Source: JANRKN01 sp033763435
GTDB lineage: Bacteria > Planctomycetota > Phycisphaerae > Phycisphaerales > UBA1924
Assembly (NCBI GenBank): GCA_033763435.1
Contig: JANRKN010000034.1
Span: 1-7,776, forward strand
DNA: 7,776 nucleotides
Direction of reading: 5' to 3'
The translations under genes and the position numbers were made by a program. This document shows positions 1 to 6,099 of the stretch, piece by piece (the stretch's first letter is position 1; the number at the start of each line of letters is the position of its first letter). The notes beneath the pieces are model-generated. The model saw only the letters and a list, made by a program, of their open reading frames with translations. It had not been told where the DNA came from and ran no database searches.

Positions 1-1130
1 GCCGCGAAGGACTCGATCGCGAGGTCGTAATCAGGCCGCTCTGAGGCGAGCGTGATCGGCGCGCTGCCCGGCAATCCGGGGGTGGGCACGCCGGGGATCT
101 GTGCCGTGGGCGTGGAGAGCGTGCCGGGGAGCAGCGAGGAATCGATCGCGGGGGCAAAGAACGCGCCATCGATGAACGCGGCGTTGCGATAGCGGTAGTA
201 CCCGTTCCAGTTGGTCCACGAGCCCGAGCCGAAGTGACGCCAGACCCAGAAGTTCGGGCCACAGAACCACCACGAATAGCGCCGGCCCGTCGCGCGGCAA
301 TCCCACGGATCGAAGCTGCCGTACCACCAGTTGTTCTTGCTGTTGCGAACGTTGTTATAGCGCCGCCACCAGTACGGGCTGTCGGGCGTCGCGGCGACCA
401 ATCCTCCCCAGTGCCCGTGCCAGTCGGTCCACCCGCCCGAGCCACCCCACCCATGCGGCGGGCATGGGCGCCCGTCGGGGCGCGCGCCCGTGCTGTCCCA
501 CGTGAGGCCGTTGACGGTCAGCTGCCACGACCAGCGCTCGCCGGGATCGGGCCTGGGCACCGGGAGGGGGACTCGAGGCCGGCCGTCGGGCGTCGAACCG
601 ATCGGCATCGGCGCGTTGGGCCTGCCGGTGGGCGCGTTGGGATTGGGATTGAGGCCGGGATCGATGATCGGGCGGGCGGGTTGGAACGGCGCGCCGTCGA
701 TCGTGGTGGGGGGGTTGGGCCGGCCTGGGTTGTTCGGGTTGTACGGGCGCGAGGGCCGACCGGGCGAGATGATGACCGGCCGCTCGCCTCCCTCGGCATC
801 CGGCGCGGGCGAGATGGGCCTCGGGCCGTTGGGCCGGCCGGGACCCGTGCCCGGATTCGAAGGTGTGCCGGGGTTTGCGGGCGTCGGCGAGCCGGGGCGC
901 ACCGGGACGGGCGGCGGCGCGACCGTCGGCGGCGGATTGGAGGGCGGACTGCTCGCAGGTGGGCTGCTCCGCGGCGGCGCCGACTGCGCGGGCGGCGCGG
1001 GTTGGCCCTCCGGGTCGGCCGACTGCGCGAGCGTTGGCGTCGCGATCACGCAGCCCGCGAGGGCCACGAGCCAGCCCGGCGTGCGAGAGATGTTCTTGTG
1101 CGCTGTCCGTGTGCCGCCCACGTTGCCCAT
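1..1130 (-). CDS. Exported Pro-rich/Trp-rich protein of unknown function (3' end outside window)
   Basis: The frame is open for 376 codons from the ATG at 1128-1130 to the window edge with no stop, so the C-terminus is missing. Residues 1-35 form a signal peptide: Arg/Lys in the n-region, a hydrophobic stretch around WLVALAGCVIA (20-30) and a likely cleavage after TLA (33-35). LAGC at 24-27 could instead be a lipobox. Residues about 36-195 are low-complexity Pro/Gly/Asn/Arg with three GRPN-P motifs (GRPNGPRPI, GRPNPPTTI, GRPNAPMPI). Residues 200-308 form a compact aromatic region with 18 Trp, including WW pairs in PYWWRRY, NNWWYG and YSWWF. The last visible residues (RPDYDLAIESFA) look helical and may begin a TPR-like region; that is a guess. 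An alternative start is the GTG at 1119-1121 (residue 4), which has AAGG about 9 nt upstream, whereas the ATG has AAGG directly abutting it. I do not recognise the family. The layout suggests a cell-surface or envelope protein with a flexible linker. Gene reality is supported by the signal peptide and coherent composition; function is unknown. Confidence 0.8.
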   Translation of the reverse strand, partial: MGNVGGTRTAHKNISRTPGWLVALAGCVIATPTLAQSADPEGQPAPPAQSAPPRSSPPASSPPSNPPPTVAPPPVPVRPGSPTPANPGTPSNPGTGPGRPNGPRPISPAPDAEGGERPVIISPGRPSRPYNPNNPGRPNPPTTIDGAPFQPARPIIDPGLNPNPNAPTGRPNAPMPIGSTPDGRPRVPLPVPRPDPGERWSWQLTVNGLTWDSTGARPDGRPCPPHGWGGSGGWTDWHGHWGGLVAATPDSPYWWRRYNNVRNSKNNWWYGSFDPWDCRATGRRYSWWFCGPNFWVWRHFGSGSWTNWNGYYRYRNAAFIDGAFFAPAIDSSLLPGTLSTPTAQIPGVPTPGLPGSAPITLASERPDYDLAIESFA

Positions 1131-1140
1131 CCTTGCTGGT

Positions 1141-1182
1141 GTGCCGCAGCTTGCGTGCCGCAGCTTGCATGCCGCATGCTGC
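1141..1182. repeat. 14-bp tandem repeat, three copies
   Basis: GTGCCGCAGCTTGC occurs twice back to back (1141-1154 and 1155-1168). A degenerate third copy, ATGCCGCATGCTGC (1169-1182), follows. The array starts 10 bp upstream of the minus-strand ATG at 1130, within the leader or promoter of that gene. It could be a set of regulator-binding sites, an RNA element in the 5' leader, or simple slippage duplication. It is non-coding under the start sites chosen here. Confidence 0.75.
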
Positions 1183-1187
1183 CTGTG

Positions 1188-1215
1188 CTCAGGCGCGTGT
1201 CTGCGGGCGCCTGAG
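1188..1215. promoter_or_regulatory. Inverted repeat, 9-bp perfect arms
   Basis: CTCAGGCGC (1188-1196) is the exact reverse complement of GCGCCTGAG (1207-1215), with a 10-nt spacer between them. No T-run follows on either strand, so an intrinsic terminator is unlikely. Its place in the middle of a divergent intergenic region, next to the tandem repeat, fits an operator for a dimeric regulator or an RNA hairpin in a leader. The regulator is unknown. Confidence 0.4.
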
Positions 1216-1294
1216 TGTCGCCTCTCGTTGGGACGCTCGGGCCGAGCGCGGGGTTCCCGCGGTCGATCGCTCCGCCGCGGGCCGACGCGGGGGG

Positions 1295-1311
1295 ATCGGG
1301 CCCGATACGCT
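1295..1311 (+). promoter_or_regulatory. 12-bp palindrome abutting a TANNNT -10-like box
   Basis: ATCGGGCCCGAT (1295-1306) is a perfect palindrome. Sharing its last base is TACGCT (1306-1311), a TANNNT-type -10 box that ends 7 nt before the ATG at 1319. A transcript from this box would begin at or next to the start codon. No Shine-Dalgarno precedes the ATG and no convincing -35 is visible. A regulator bound to the palindrome would overlap the promoter. This is an inference from motif placement only. Confidence 0.3.
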
Positions 1312-1318
1312 CCGCCGC

Positions 1319-2068
1319 ATGAAGCGCCCGAACCATCTACCCCCCTCGGCCCGCCCCGGTTGCAACTCCGCGTGCACGCCCGGCAAGGTTCGCCGCGTTC
1401 GTGGCGTGTTTGGTGGGGTGGCCTTGGCGCTCGCGGCGTCACTGCTCGGGTTGGCGGGCTGCTCGTTTGCGCCCCTGCCCGGCGCTCGCAGCGTGACGCT
1501 TGAATCCAAGCTCAACCAGGCCCGCTACGAGCCGAGCTTCTCGCGGCTGGTCTTTGTCTCCGACGACGGCGTCACCGCCGACATCTTCCTGACCGACCTG
1601 CCCGACGAGGCCCTTGCCCCCGACGCGCCGCTCGCGGGCGTCTCGGGCAACCTCATGTACATCAAGCTGTTCGTCCAGCCCGCGCCGGGCATGACGCCCA
1701 TCGACGACGGCGCGTGCTCGGTCATCGTGAATCACCTTGTCATCGCCGACGGACGCGTCGGGCGCTACGGCGGCGGCGGGTTCATGCTGCCGTGGGGCAC
1801 CCCCAAGAACCCGCAGTTCGGCGGCACGCTCGACGGCGGGACGCTCAAGCTGCTCTCCACGGGCCCGGGCTTCCGCGACCCGCTGGGGCCGGTCGACCTC
1901 ACTGCGAGCTTCCGCGCCACGCGCGACGCCGCGATGGCCCGACGCCTGGCCGCGCGATATGAGGCCCTGCTCCGGGGCCTCACGCCCGTCAAGCACGACG
2001 CCAACCCGGGGGCGCTCCCGGCGGCGGATTCGCCCGCCTCGGCGAACACCCCGCCCGCGCCGCAGTAA
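1319..2068 (+). CDS. Putative lipoprotein of unknown function
   Basis: This encodes 249 residues. After a long basic n-region (KVRRVR, residues 23-28) comes a hydrophobic stretch ending in lipobox LAGC, with the lipidated Cys at residue 48. The only in-frame alternative nearby, the GTG at residue 30, would lose the positive n-region, so the ATG is preferred. The mature part (49-about 175) looks like a beta-rich globular domain. Features include SRLVFVSDDG (75-84), a short NLMYIKLFVQ segment (111-120) and a Gly-rich turn GRYGGGGFMLPWG (148-160). An Arg/Ala-rich helix (MARRLAARYEALLRG) follows, then a Pro/Ala tail that is probably disordered. I do not recognise the family and assign no activity. 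It has no Shine-Dalgarno. The gene ends 48 bp before the thioredoxin-like gene on the same strand, so co-transcription is likely and both products would act outside the cytoplasmic membrane. Confidence 0.82.
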   Translation: MKRPNHLPPSARPGCNSACTPGKVRRVRGVFGGVALALAASLLGLAGCSFAPLPGARSVTLESKLNQARYEPSFSRLVFVSDDGVTADIFLTDLPDEALAPDAPLAGVSGNLMYIKLFVQPAPGMTPIDDGACSVIVNHLVIADGRVGRYGGGGFMLPWGTPKNPQFGGTLDGGTLKLLSTGPGFRDPLGPVDLTASFRATRDAAMARRLAARYEALLRGLTPVKHDANPGALPAADSPASANTPPAPQ

Positions 2069-2102
2069 TATTCTCATGCCGGCCCACACACGTCGGGCCC
2101 GC

Positions 2103-2109
2103 AAGGGAG
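2103..2109 (+). promoter_or_regulatory. Ribosome binding site of thioredoxin-like gene
   Basis: AAGGGAG lies 7 nt upstream of the ATG at 2117. It fixes this start and contrasts with the absence of a Shine-Dalgarno at the preceding gene. Confidence 0.75.
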
Positions 2110-2116
2110 TCGACCG

Positions 2117-3535
2117 ATGAACTGCCGACCGATCGCACGCCTGCTTGCGCCCGTGTCGTTGCTCTCGCTGCTCACGCCCGTGGCGCTTGCCCAAACCGGC
2201 GCGCCCGCCGCCGCGCCGGCGCAGGCGGCAAGCCAGCCCGCCGCCAAGCCCAAGAAGGACACCAAGCCCGCGATCTTCGACGATCGGCCTCTGGATGACC
2301 TCATCGCGCTGACCAAGGGCACCGACAAGGTGCTCATCGTCAAGGGCACGGCCGTCTGGTGCGGACCCTGCAAGCAGATGGACCGGACCACCTGGATCGA
2401 CCCGAGCGTCGTGTCGTGGTTCAAGGAGCAGGGCTTCGCGATCGCCGTGGATGTCGACGAGCAGCCCGAGCTCGCCCAGCGGCTGCGGATCAGCGCGATG
2501 CCGACGATGATCGCCTTCCGCGACGGGCAGGAGTTCGACCGCGTGCTGGGCTATCAGTCCGCGCCCGACATGCTCAAGTTCGTCGAGGCGGTCAAGCGCG
2601 GCGAGAGCTCGCTGACGCGCCTGCGCCGCGAGGCGGGCTCGCGCGGCGAAGACGGCAAGCCTGTGGACATCCAGAAGCGCATGGCGCTCGCGGCGGCGCT
2701 GCTGGATCAGGCGAAGTTCGACGAGGGCGGCGAGGAGATCGTCTGGCTGTGGGACAACATGGTCAGGCTCAACCCGTCGATGGAGGCGGTGCGGGGCTCG
2801 TTCTTTGTGCATTACGTGCAGCAGGCCTCGGACGCGCACGCTCCGACTGCGCGCGCCTTCCGTGAGCGGCGCGACGCGCTGGCCAAGCAGCTCAGGGCGG
2901 GCACCGGCACGTGGTCGACCATCGACGACTGGTACTCACTCTCCGAAGCGCTGCGCGATGAGGACGAAATCCTCGCGTGGTTCGATCGCATCAAGCTCAA
3001 GGACGACTCGGGCCCGACGCTCCGGCGCTTTGCCGATCGGCTTCGCCCGATGCTCGAGCTCCGTCAGCGCTGGACCGACATGGCGTTGCTGGTGCGTGAC
3101 CCCGTCGCGCACGCGCGCGAGGATCGACGTCAGCACTGGACGGGCGTGCGCGTCGCGCGTTCGCCCCTCGGCGCAGGGGCCAATAAGGACGAGGCCGAGG
3201 CGTTGGTGTCGATGATGGGTGAAGCGTATCGGCAGCGCGTGGGCCGGACCTTCGGCGGGCTGCTCGCGGCCGGTCGTGTCGCCGATGCCGAAAAGTTTGC
3301 CGAGGCCTTGGTGCCTGAGCCTGCGGAGGGCGAATCGGACCGCGCTGAGCTCATCAAGGACAACGCGCTGGTCCGCCGGGCGCTGGTCGAAGGCGCGCTC
3401 GACATCGGTCAGCGCCTGCCCACGGCCGGGGCGCTGCTGCGGGGCCTGCTCGACCGTGCGGAGAAGGACGGCGCCGACGTATCCGCCGTGCGCACGCGGC
3501 TCGAAGACGCCCTGAAGACGCCGGCCAAGCAGTAA
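2117..3535 (+). CDS. Exported thioredoxin-fold protein with long helical C-terminal region
   Basis: This encodes 472 residues. The signal peptide covers 1-25 (hydrophobic LLAPVSLLSLLTPVALA, likely cleavage before Gln26). An Ala/Pro/Lys linker follows (27-52). The thioredoxin fold spans about 53-162, with the redox motif WCGPC at 81-85 preceded by strand KVLIVKGTAV, and the cis-proline loop SAMPT with Pro129. Two motif cysteines in WCGPC predict a dithiol/disulfide oxidoreductase active in the periplasm. Thioredoxin-like proteins of this type reduce or isomerise disulfides or support cytochrome c maturation; the actual partner cannot be read here. Residues about 183-472 are Ala/Leu/Arg/Glu-rich and probably all-helical, with TPR-like stretches such as ALAAALLDQAKFDEGGEEIVW. 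This resembles in outline thioredoxin-TPR proteins of the YbbN kind, but those are cytoplasmic. The gene is probably in one operon with the upstream lipoprotein gene and faces proA tail to tail with a 4-bp gap. The thioredoxin call is firm; the role is inferred. Confidence 0.93.
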   Translation: MNCRPIARLLAPVSLLSLLTPVALAQTGAPAAAPAQAASQPAAKPKKDTKPAIFDDRPLDDLIALTKGTDKVLIVKGTAVWCGPCKQMDRTTWIDPSVVSWFKEQGFAIAVDVDEQPELAQRLRISAMPTMIAFRDGQEFDRVLGYQSAPDMLKFVEAVKRGESSLTRLRREAGSRGEDGKPVDIQKRMALAAALLDQAKFDEGGEEIVWLWDNMVRLNPSMEAVRGSFFVHYVQQASDAHAPTARAFRERRDALAKQLRAGTGTWSTIDDWYSLSEALRDEDEILAWFDRIKLKDDSGPTLRRFADRLRPMLELRQRWTDMALLVRDPVAHAREDRRQHWTGVRVARSPLGAGANKDEAEALVSMMGEAYRQRVGRTFGGLLAAGRVADAEKFAEALVPEPAEGESDRAELIKDNALVRRALVEGALDIGQRLPTAGALLRGLLDRAEKDGADVSAVRTRLEDALKTPAKQ

Positions 3536-3539
3536 GCGC

Positions 3540-4808
3540 TCAGCGCGTCTGGCCCGCGCCGCGGACGATGAAGCGGCGCGTGGTGAGTTCTTCGAGCCCC
3601 ATCGGGCCGTAGGCGTGCAGGCGCGAGGTCGAGATGCCGATCTCCGCGCCCAGACCCAGCTGGAATCCGTCGTTGAAGCGCGTCGAGGCGTTGACGACGA
3701 CGCACGAGGCGTGCACGCGGCGGACGAATTGCTCGGCCGCGGCCTCATCGCGCGTCAGGATTGCCTCCGTGTGGTTCGACCCGAACCGGTGCACGTGCGC
3801 GATGGCTTCGTCGAGGCCGTCCACGACCTTGATCGCCACGATCGTGTCGAGGAACTCGCGCCCGAAGTCGTCGGGCGCGGCATCGACGACCGCGAGCCCC
3901 GCGCCCCGCGCGAGGGCCGCCGCGCGAGCTTCGGCGCGCACTTCCACGCCCGCGCCCTGCATCGCGCGCACGAGCGCGGGCACGAACGAGGGCGCAAGCC
4001 GCGCATCGACCAGCACGCACTCGAGCGCGTTGCACGTCGCGGGCGCGCCGGCCTTGGCGGTGACGCAGATGTTGACGGCCTGGGCTTCGTCGGCGGGCGC
4101 GTGCACATACGCGTGGCAGACGCCCTTGAAGTGCTGGATCGTCGGGATGCGCGAGTGCTCGACGACCGCGCGGATGAGCTCTTCTCCGCCGCGGGGGATG
4201 ACCAGGTCGATGAGGTCCGAGAGCGTGAGCAGCTCGCGGACGTCTTCGCGCGAGAGGTGGGAAAGGTCGGTCAGCGCGCGCTCGGGGAGGCGGTGGTCGC
4301 GCAGCAGGCCGCGGGCGAGCGAAGCCATCGCGGAGTTCGCGCGGGCCGACTCGCGCCCGCCCTTGAGCAGCACGGCGTTGCCGCTCTTGAACGCGAGCGC
4401 GAAGGCATCGAGCGTGACGCCGGGGCGCGCCTCGTAGATCATCGCGATGACGCCTAGGGGGATCCGCGCGCGCACGACGCGCAGGCCGCTGGGCACTGTG
4501 CGCTCGTCGGTGACTTCGCCCACGGGGTCGGGCAGCGCGGCGATCTGTTCAAGCCCCGCCGCGAGCTGCTCGAGCGAGGCCTCGGTCAGGCGCAGACGCT
4601 TGAGCTTGGCCTCGGTGAGGTTCGAGGCCGAGGCGACGTCCGCGCGGTTGGCCTCAAGGATCGGCGTCTGGTTCGACCGCACGGCGCGGGCGAGGTCGAG
4701 CAGCAGCGCGTTCTTGGCGTCGGTGCTCAGCGTCGCGAGCGTGCGCGAGGCTTCGCGCGCCTCGAGCGCCGCCTGGCGGACGGGAGAATCGTGCGCGCTC
4801 GCGGTCAT
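3540..4808 (-). CDS. proA: Glutamate-5-semialdehyde dehydrogenase (gamma-glutamyl phosphate reductase)
   Basis: This cytoplasmic enzyme reduces gamma-glutamyl phosphate with NADPH to glutamate 5-semialdehyde, the second step of proline synthesis. The product is 422 residues, close to the usual ProA length of about 415-420. Visible hallmarks are the dinucleotide-binding region IPLGVIAMIYEARPGVT (116-132) with FKSGNAVLLKGGRE (140-153), the HFKGVCHAYV segment (226-235) and catalytic Cys259 in ATCNALE. The C-terminal block includes VNASTRFNDG, LGAEIGIST and GPMGLEELTTRRFIVRG. Just before the catalytic Cys the sequence reads TAKAGAP where many ProA proteins have NAKTQRP (recalled from family knowledge). 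The ATG overlaps the proB stop as ATGA (4805-4808), giving a two-gene operon with probable translational coupling. The start is set by that overlap and by a normal N-terminus; an out-of-frame open stretch upstream of it is not coding. Confidence 0.97.
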   Translation of the reverse strand: MTASAHDSPVRQAALEAREASRTLATLSTDAKNALLLDLARAVRSNQTPILEANRADVASASNLTEAKLKRLRLTEASLEQLAAGLEQIAALPDPVGEVTDERTVPSGLRVVRARIPLGVIAMIYEARPGVTLDAFALAFKSGNAVLLKGGRESARANSAMASLARGLLRDHRLPERALTDLSHLSREDVRELLTLSDLIDLVIPRGGEELIRAVVEHSRIPTIQHFKGVCHAYVHAPADEAQAVNICVTAKAGAPATCNALECVLVDARLAPSFVPALVRAMQGAGVEVRAEARAAALARGAGLAVVDAAPDDFGREFLDTIVAIKVVDGLDEAIAHVHRFGSNHTEAILTRDEAAAEQFVRRVHASCVVVNASTRFNDGFQLGLGAEIGISTSRLHAYGPMGLEELTTRRFIVRGAGQTR

Positions 4809-6064
4809 GCGCTCGTCTCGCCGGAGTGGGGCTCGCGGGAAGCGCTCTCGCGGAGGAGCGTGAGGTCGTCGCGGTGGATGACCTCGTCGCGGTAGAAGAC
4901 GCCCAGCACGCTTTCGATCTGGTCCGCCCGCTTGCCGGCGATCAGGCGGATCTCGTCCGCGGCATAGGCCACGCGCCCGCGCGCGAAGGGAGCCTCGGCG
5001 CCCACGCGCACATCGACCACCGCGCCCGCGTGGAAGTTGCCCGTGACCGAGACGATGCCCTTGGGCAGCAGCGAGGCGCCGCGCTTGGCGATCGCGTCGC
5101 GCGCGCCCGCATCGACGGTGATCGCCCCGCGCGCCCGCGCCGCAAAGCCGATCCAGCGCTTGCGCGCTCGCACGCCCTGCGCGGGCAGGCGGAATTCGGT
5201 CCCGATGCGCTCGCCCGCGAGCACGCGCGAGACGATCGCGGGCTCGTCGCCCGGCGCGATGTGCGTGGGCACGCCCGCGGCCGCGGCGGTCGCGACCGCG
5301 TCGAGCTTGGTCGTCATGCCCCCGGTGCCGACGGAGCTGGTCCCGCTGCGCACGTGCGCCCGCGCCGCGTCGAGGTCTTCGACGATGGGGATGATCTTCT
5401 TCGCGTCGCCGCCCTCGTAGAGCCCGCGCGCGGTCGAGAGGATGATGAGCCGGTCGGCCTCGACCAGCCCCGCGACGAGCGCGCTGAGGCGGTCGTTGTC
5501 GCCCAGCTTGATCTCGGCGAACGAGACCGAGTCGTTCTCGTTGATGATCGGGATGATCCCGCGCTCGAGCAGCGCGCCGAGTGTCGAGCGCGCGTTCAGG
5601 TGGCGCGTGCGGTCGTCTAGGTCGTCGGCCGTGAGCAGCACCTGCGCGACCGTGAGCTTCGCGGGCGCGAAGGACTCGCTCCAGGCGTTCATGAGGCGCG
5701 ACTGCCCCACGGCGGCCGCGGCCTGCTTGAGCATGATCGACTTGGGCGGCGCCCCCAGCCCCAGCGCCGCGAACCCCGACGCCACCGCGCCCGAAGAGAC
5801 GATCACAATCGAGACCCCCGGCGCGAGCCGGGCCAGGTCCTCGGCGATCTGCCTTACTCGCGCGGGCTCGAGCGTCCCCGCGGGCGCAAGCACCGCCGAA
5901 CCGACTTTGACCACCAGCCGGGGCGGACGCCCCGCGACGCGCCCCCCAACGTTTGAAATGATCGGCGCGGCGCCCGCGGAGGAGTCGCGGTCGGCGTTCG
6001 CGTGGGGGCCCGTTCGGGGAGCCTCGGCGGGGATGGATCGACGGCGTGGCAAGCGCTCGATCAT
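4805..6064 (-). CDS. proB: Glutamate 5-kinase with C-terminal PUA domain
   Basis: This enzyme phosphorylates L-glutamate with ATP to gamma-glutamyl phosphate, the first and normally proline-inhibited step of proline synthesis, and hands the labile product to ProA. From the ATG at 6064 it has 419 residues. The amino-acid kinase domain includes VVKVGS (51-56), VSSGAVASGF (89-98), INENDSV (174-180), GDNDRLSALVA (188-198) and GTGGMTTK (246-253). A PUA domain follows at about 311-395. The first 49 residues precede the first kinase strand and look disordered (RLPRRRSIP, then Ala/Pro/Asp). E. coli ProB begins about 43 residues later, which accounts for most of the excess over its roughly 367 residues. 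A GTG at 6070 is another possible start; no good Shine-Dalgarno is seen for either, and no ATG, GTG or TTG lies between residue 6 and the kinase core. ILSTARGLY (208-216) lacks the Asp common in LLTD/LLSD at this site. The identity is firm; the start is uncertain. Confidence 0.96.
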   Translation of the reverse strand: MIERLPRRRSIPAEAPRTGPHANADRDSSAGAAPIISNVGGRVAGRPPRLVVKVGSAVLAPAGTLEPARVRQIAEDLARLAPGVSIVIVSSGAVASGFAALGLGAPPKSIMLKQAAAAVGQSRLMNAWSESFAPAKLTVAQVLLTADDLDDRTRHLNARSTLGALLERGIIPIINENDSVSFAEIKLGDNDRLSALVAGLVEADRLIILSTARGLYEGGDAKKIIPIVEDLDAARAHVRSGTSSVGTGGMTTKLDAVATAAAAGVPTHIAPGDEPAIVSRVLAGERIGTEFRLPAQGVRARKRWIGFAARARGAITVDAGARDAIAKRGASLLPKGIVSVTGNFHAGAVVDVRVGAEAPFARGRVAYAADEIRLIAGKRADQIESVLGVFYRDEVIHRDDLTLLRESASREPHSGETSA

Positions 6065-6088
6065 TCGCACGCCGGGGATGCCGCGTCC

Positions 6089-6094
6089 TATCGT
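6089..6094 (+). promoter_or_regulatory. TANNNT -10-like box, possible leaderless start
   Basis: TATCGT ends 5 nt before the ATG at 6100, so a transcript initiated 6-7 nt downstream would start at the start codon. No Shine-Dalgarno lies between. The whole gap to proB is 35 bp, so a conventional promoter with a 5' leader hardly fits. No clear -35 is seen. This is motif-based inference. Confidence 0.3.
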
Positions 6095-6099
6095 GCGCC

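Larger units (their letters stand above)
1131..1318. other. Divergent intergenic region with repeats and hairpins
   Basis: This stretch separates the minus-strand exported-protein gene from the plus-strand lipoprotein gene, so it should hold promoters for both. I see no good TTGACA/TATAAT pair on either strand. It contains a 14-bp tandem repeat (1141-1182), a 9-bp-arm inverted repeat (1188-1215), a 15-bp odd palindrome CGCTCGG-G-CCGAGCG (1234-1248), a short hairpin CGCGGG-GTT-CCCGCG (1247-1261) and a 12-bp palindrome (1295-1306). Short G/C palindromes arise easily by chance in DNA this GC-rich, so only the tandem repeat and the 1188-1215 and 1295-1306 elements seem worth separate entries. No convincing small ORF is present. 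Confidence 0.6.

Noticed and set aside
234..1503. Plus-strand ORFs (234-1214 and 490-1503) opposite the exported Pro/Trp-rich gene
   Set aside because: They read as Arg/Gly/Pro low complexity and cross the divergent promoter region. The minus-strand frame has a signal peptide and is open to the window edge, so it is the real gene.
2081..2099. GGCCC/GGGCC hairpin between the lipoprotein and thioredoxin genes
   Set aside because: The stem is only 5 bp with a 9-nt loop and no T-run; such stems are expected by chance here, so it is not called a terminator.
1439..2839. 466-codon minus-strand ORF antisense to the lipoprotein and thioredoxin genes
   Set aside because: Its Arg/His/Gly-rich composition has no domain, and it lies opposite two genes with signal peptides and a WCGPC motif. 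It is a shadow of the third-position GC bias.
2936..3748. 270-codon minus-strand ORF spanning the thioredoxin and proA 3' ends
   Set aside because: It crosses the boundary of two well-supported genes in a different frame and has no recognisable motif.
3615..5620. Plus-strand ORFs (3615-4457 and 4826-5620) opposite proA and proB
   Set aside because: They are antisense readings of clearly identified enzymes, with His/Arg/Asp-heavy composition.
6066..6097. CGCAC...GTGCG arms flanking the proB / 138-aa gene gap
   Set aside because: The arms are 5 bp and 22 bp apart. They happen to sit just before both start codons, but this is too short to support an operator.
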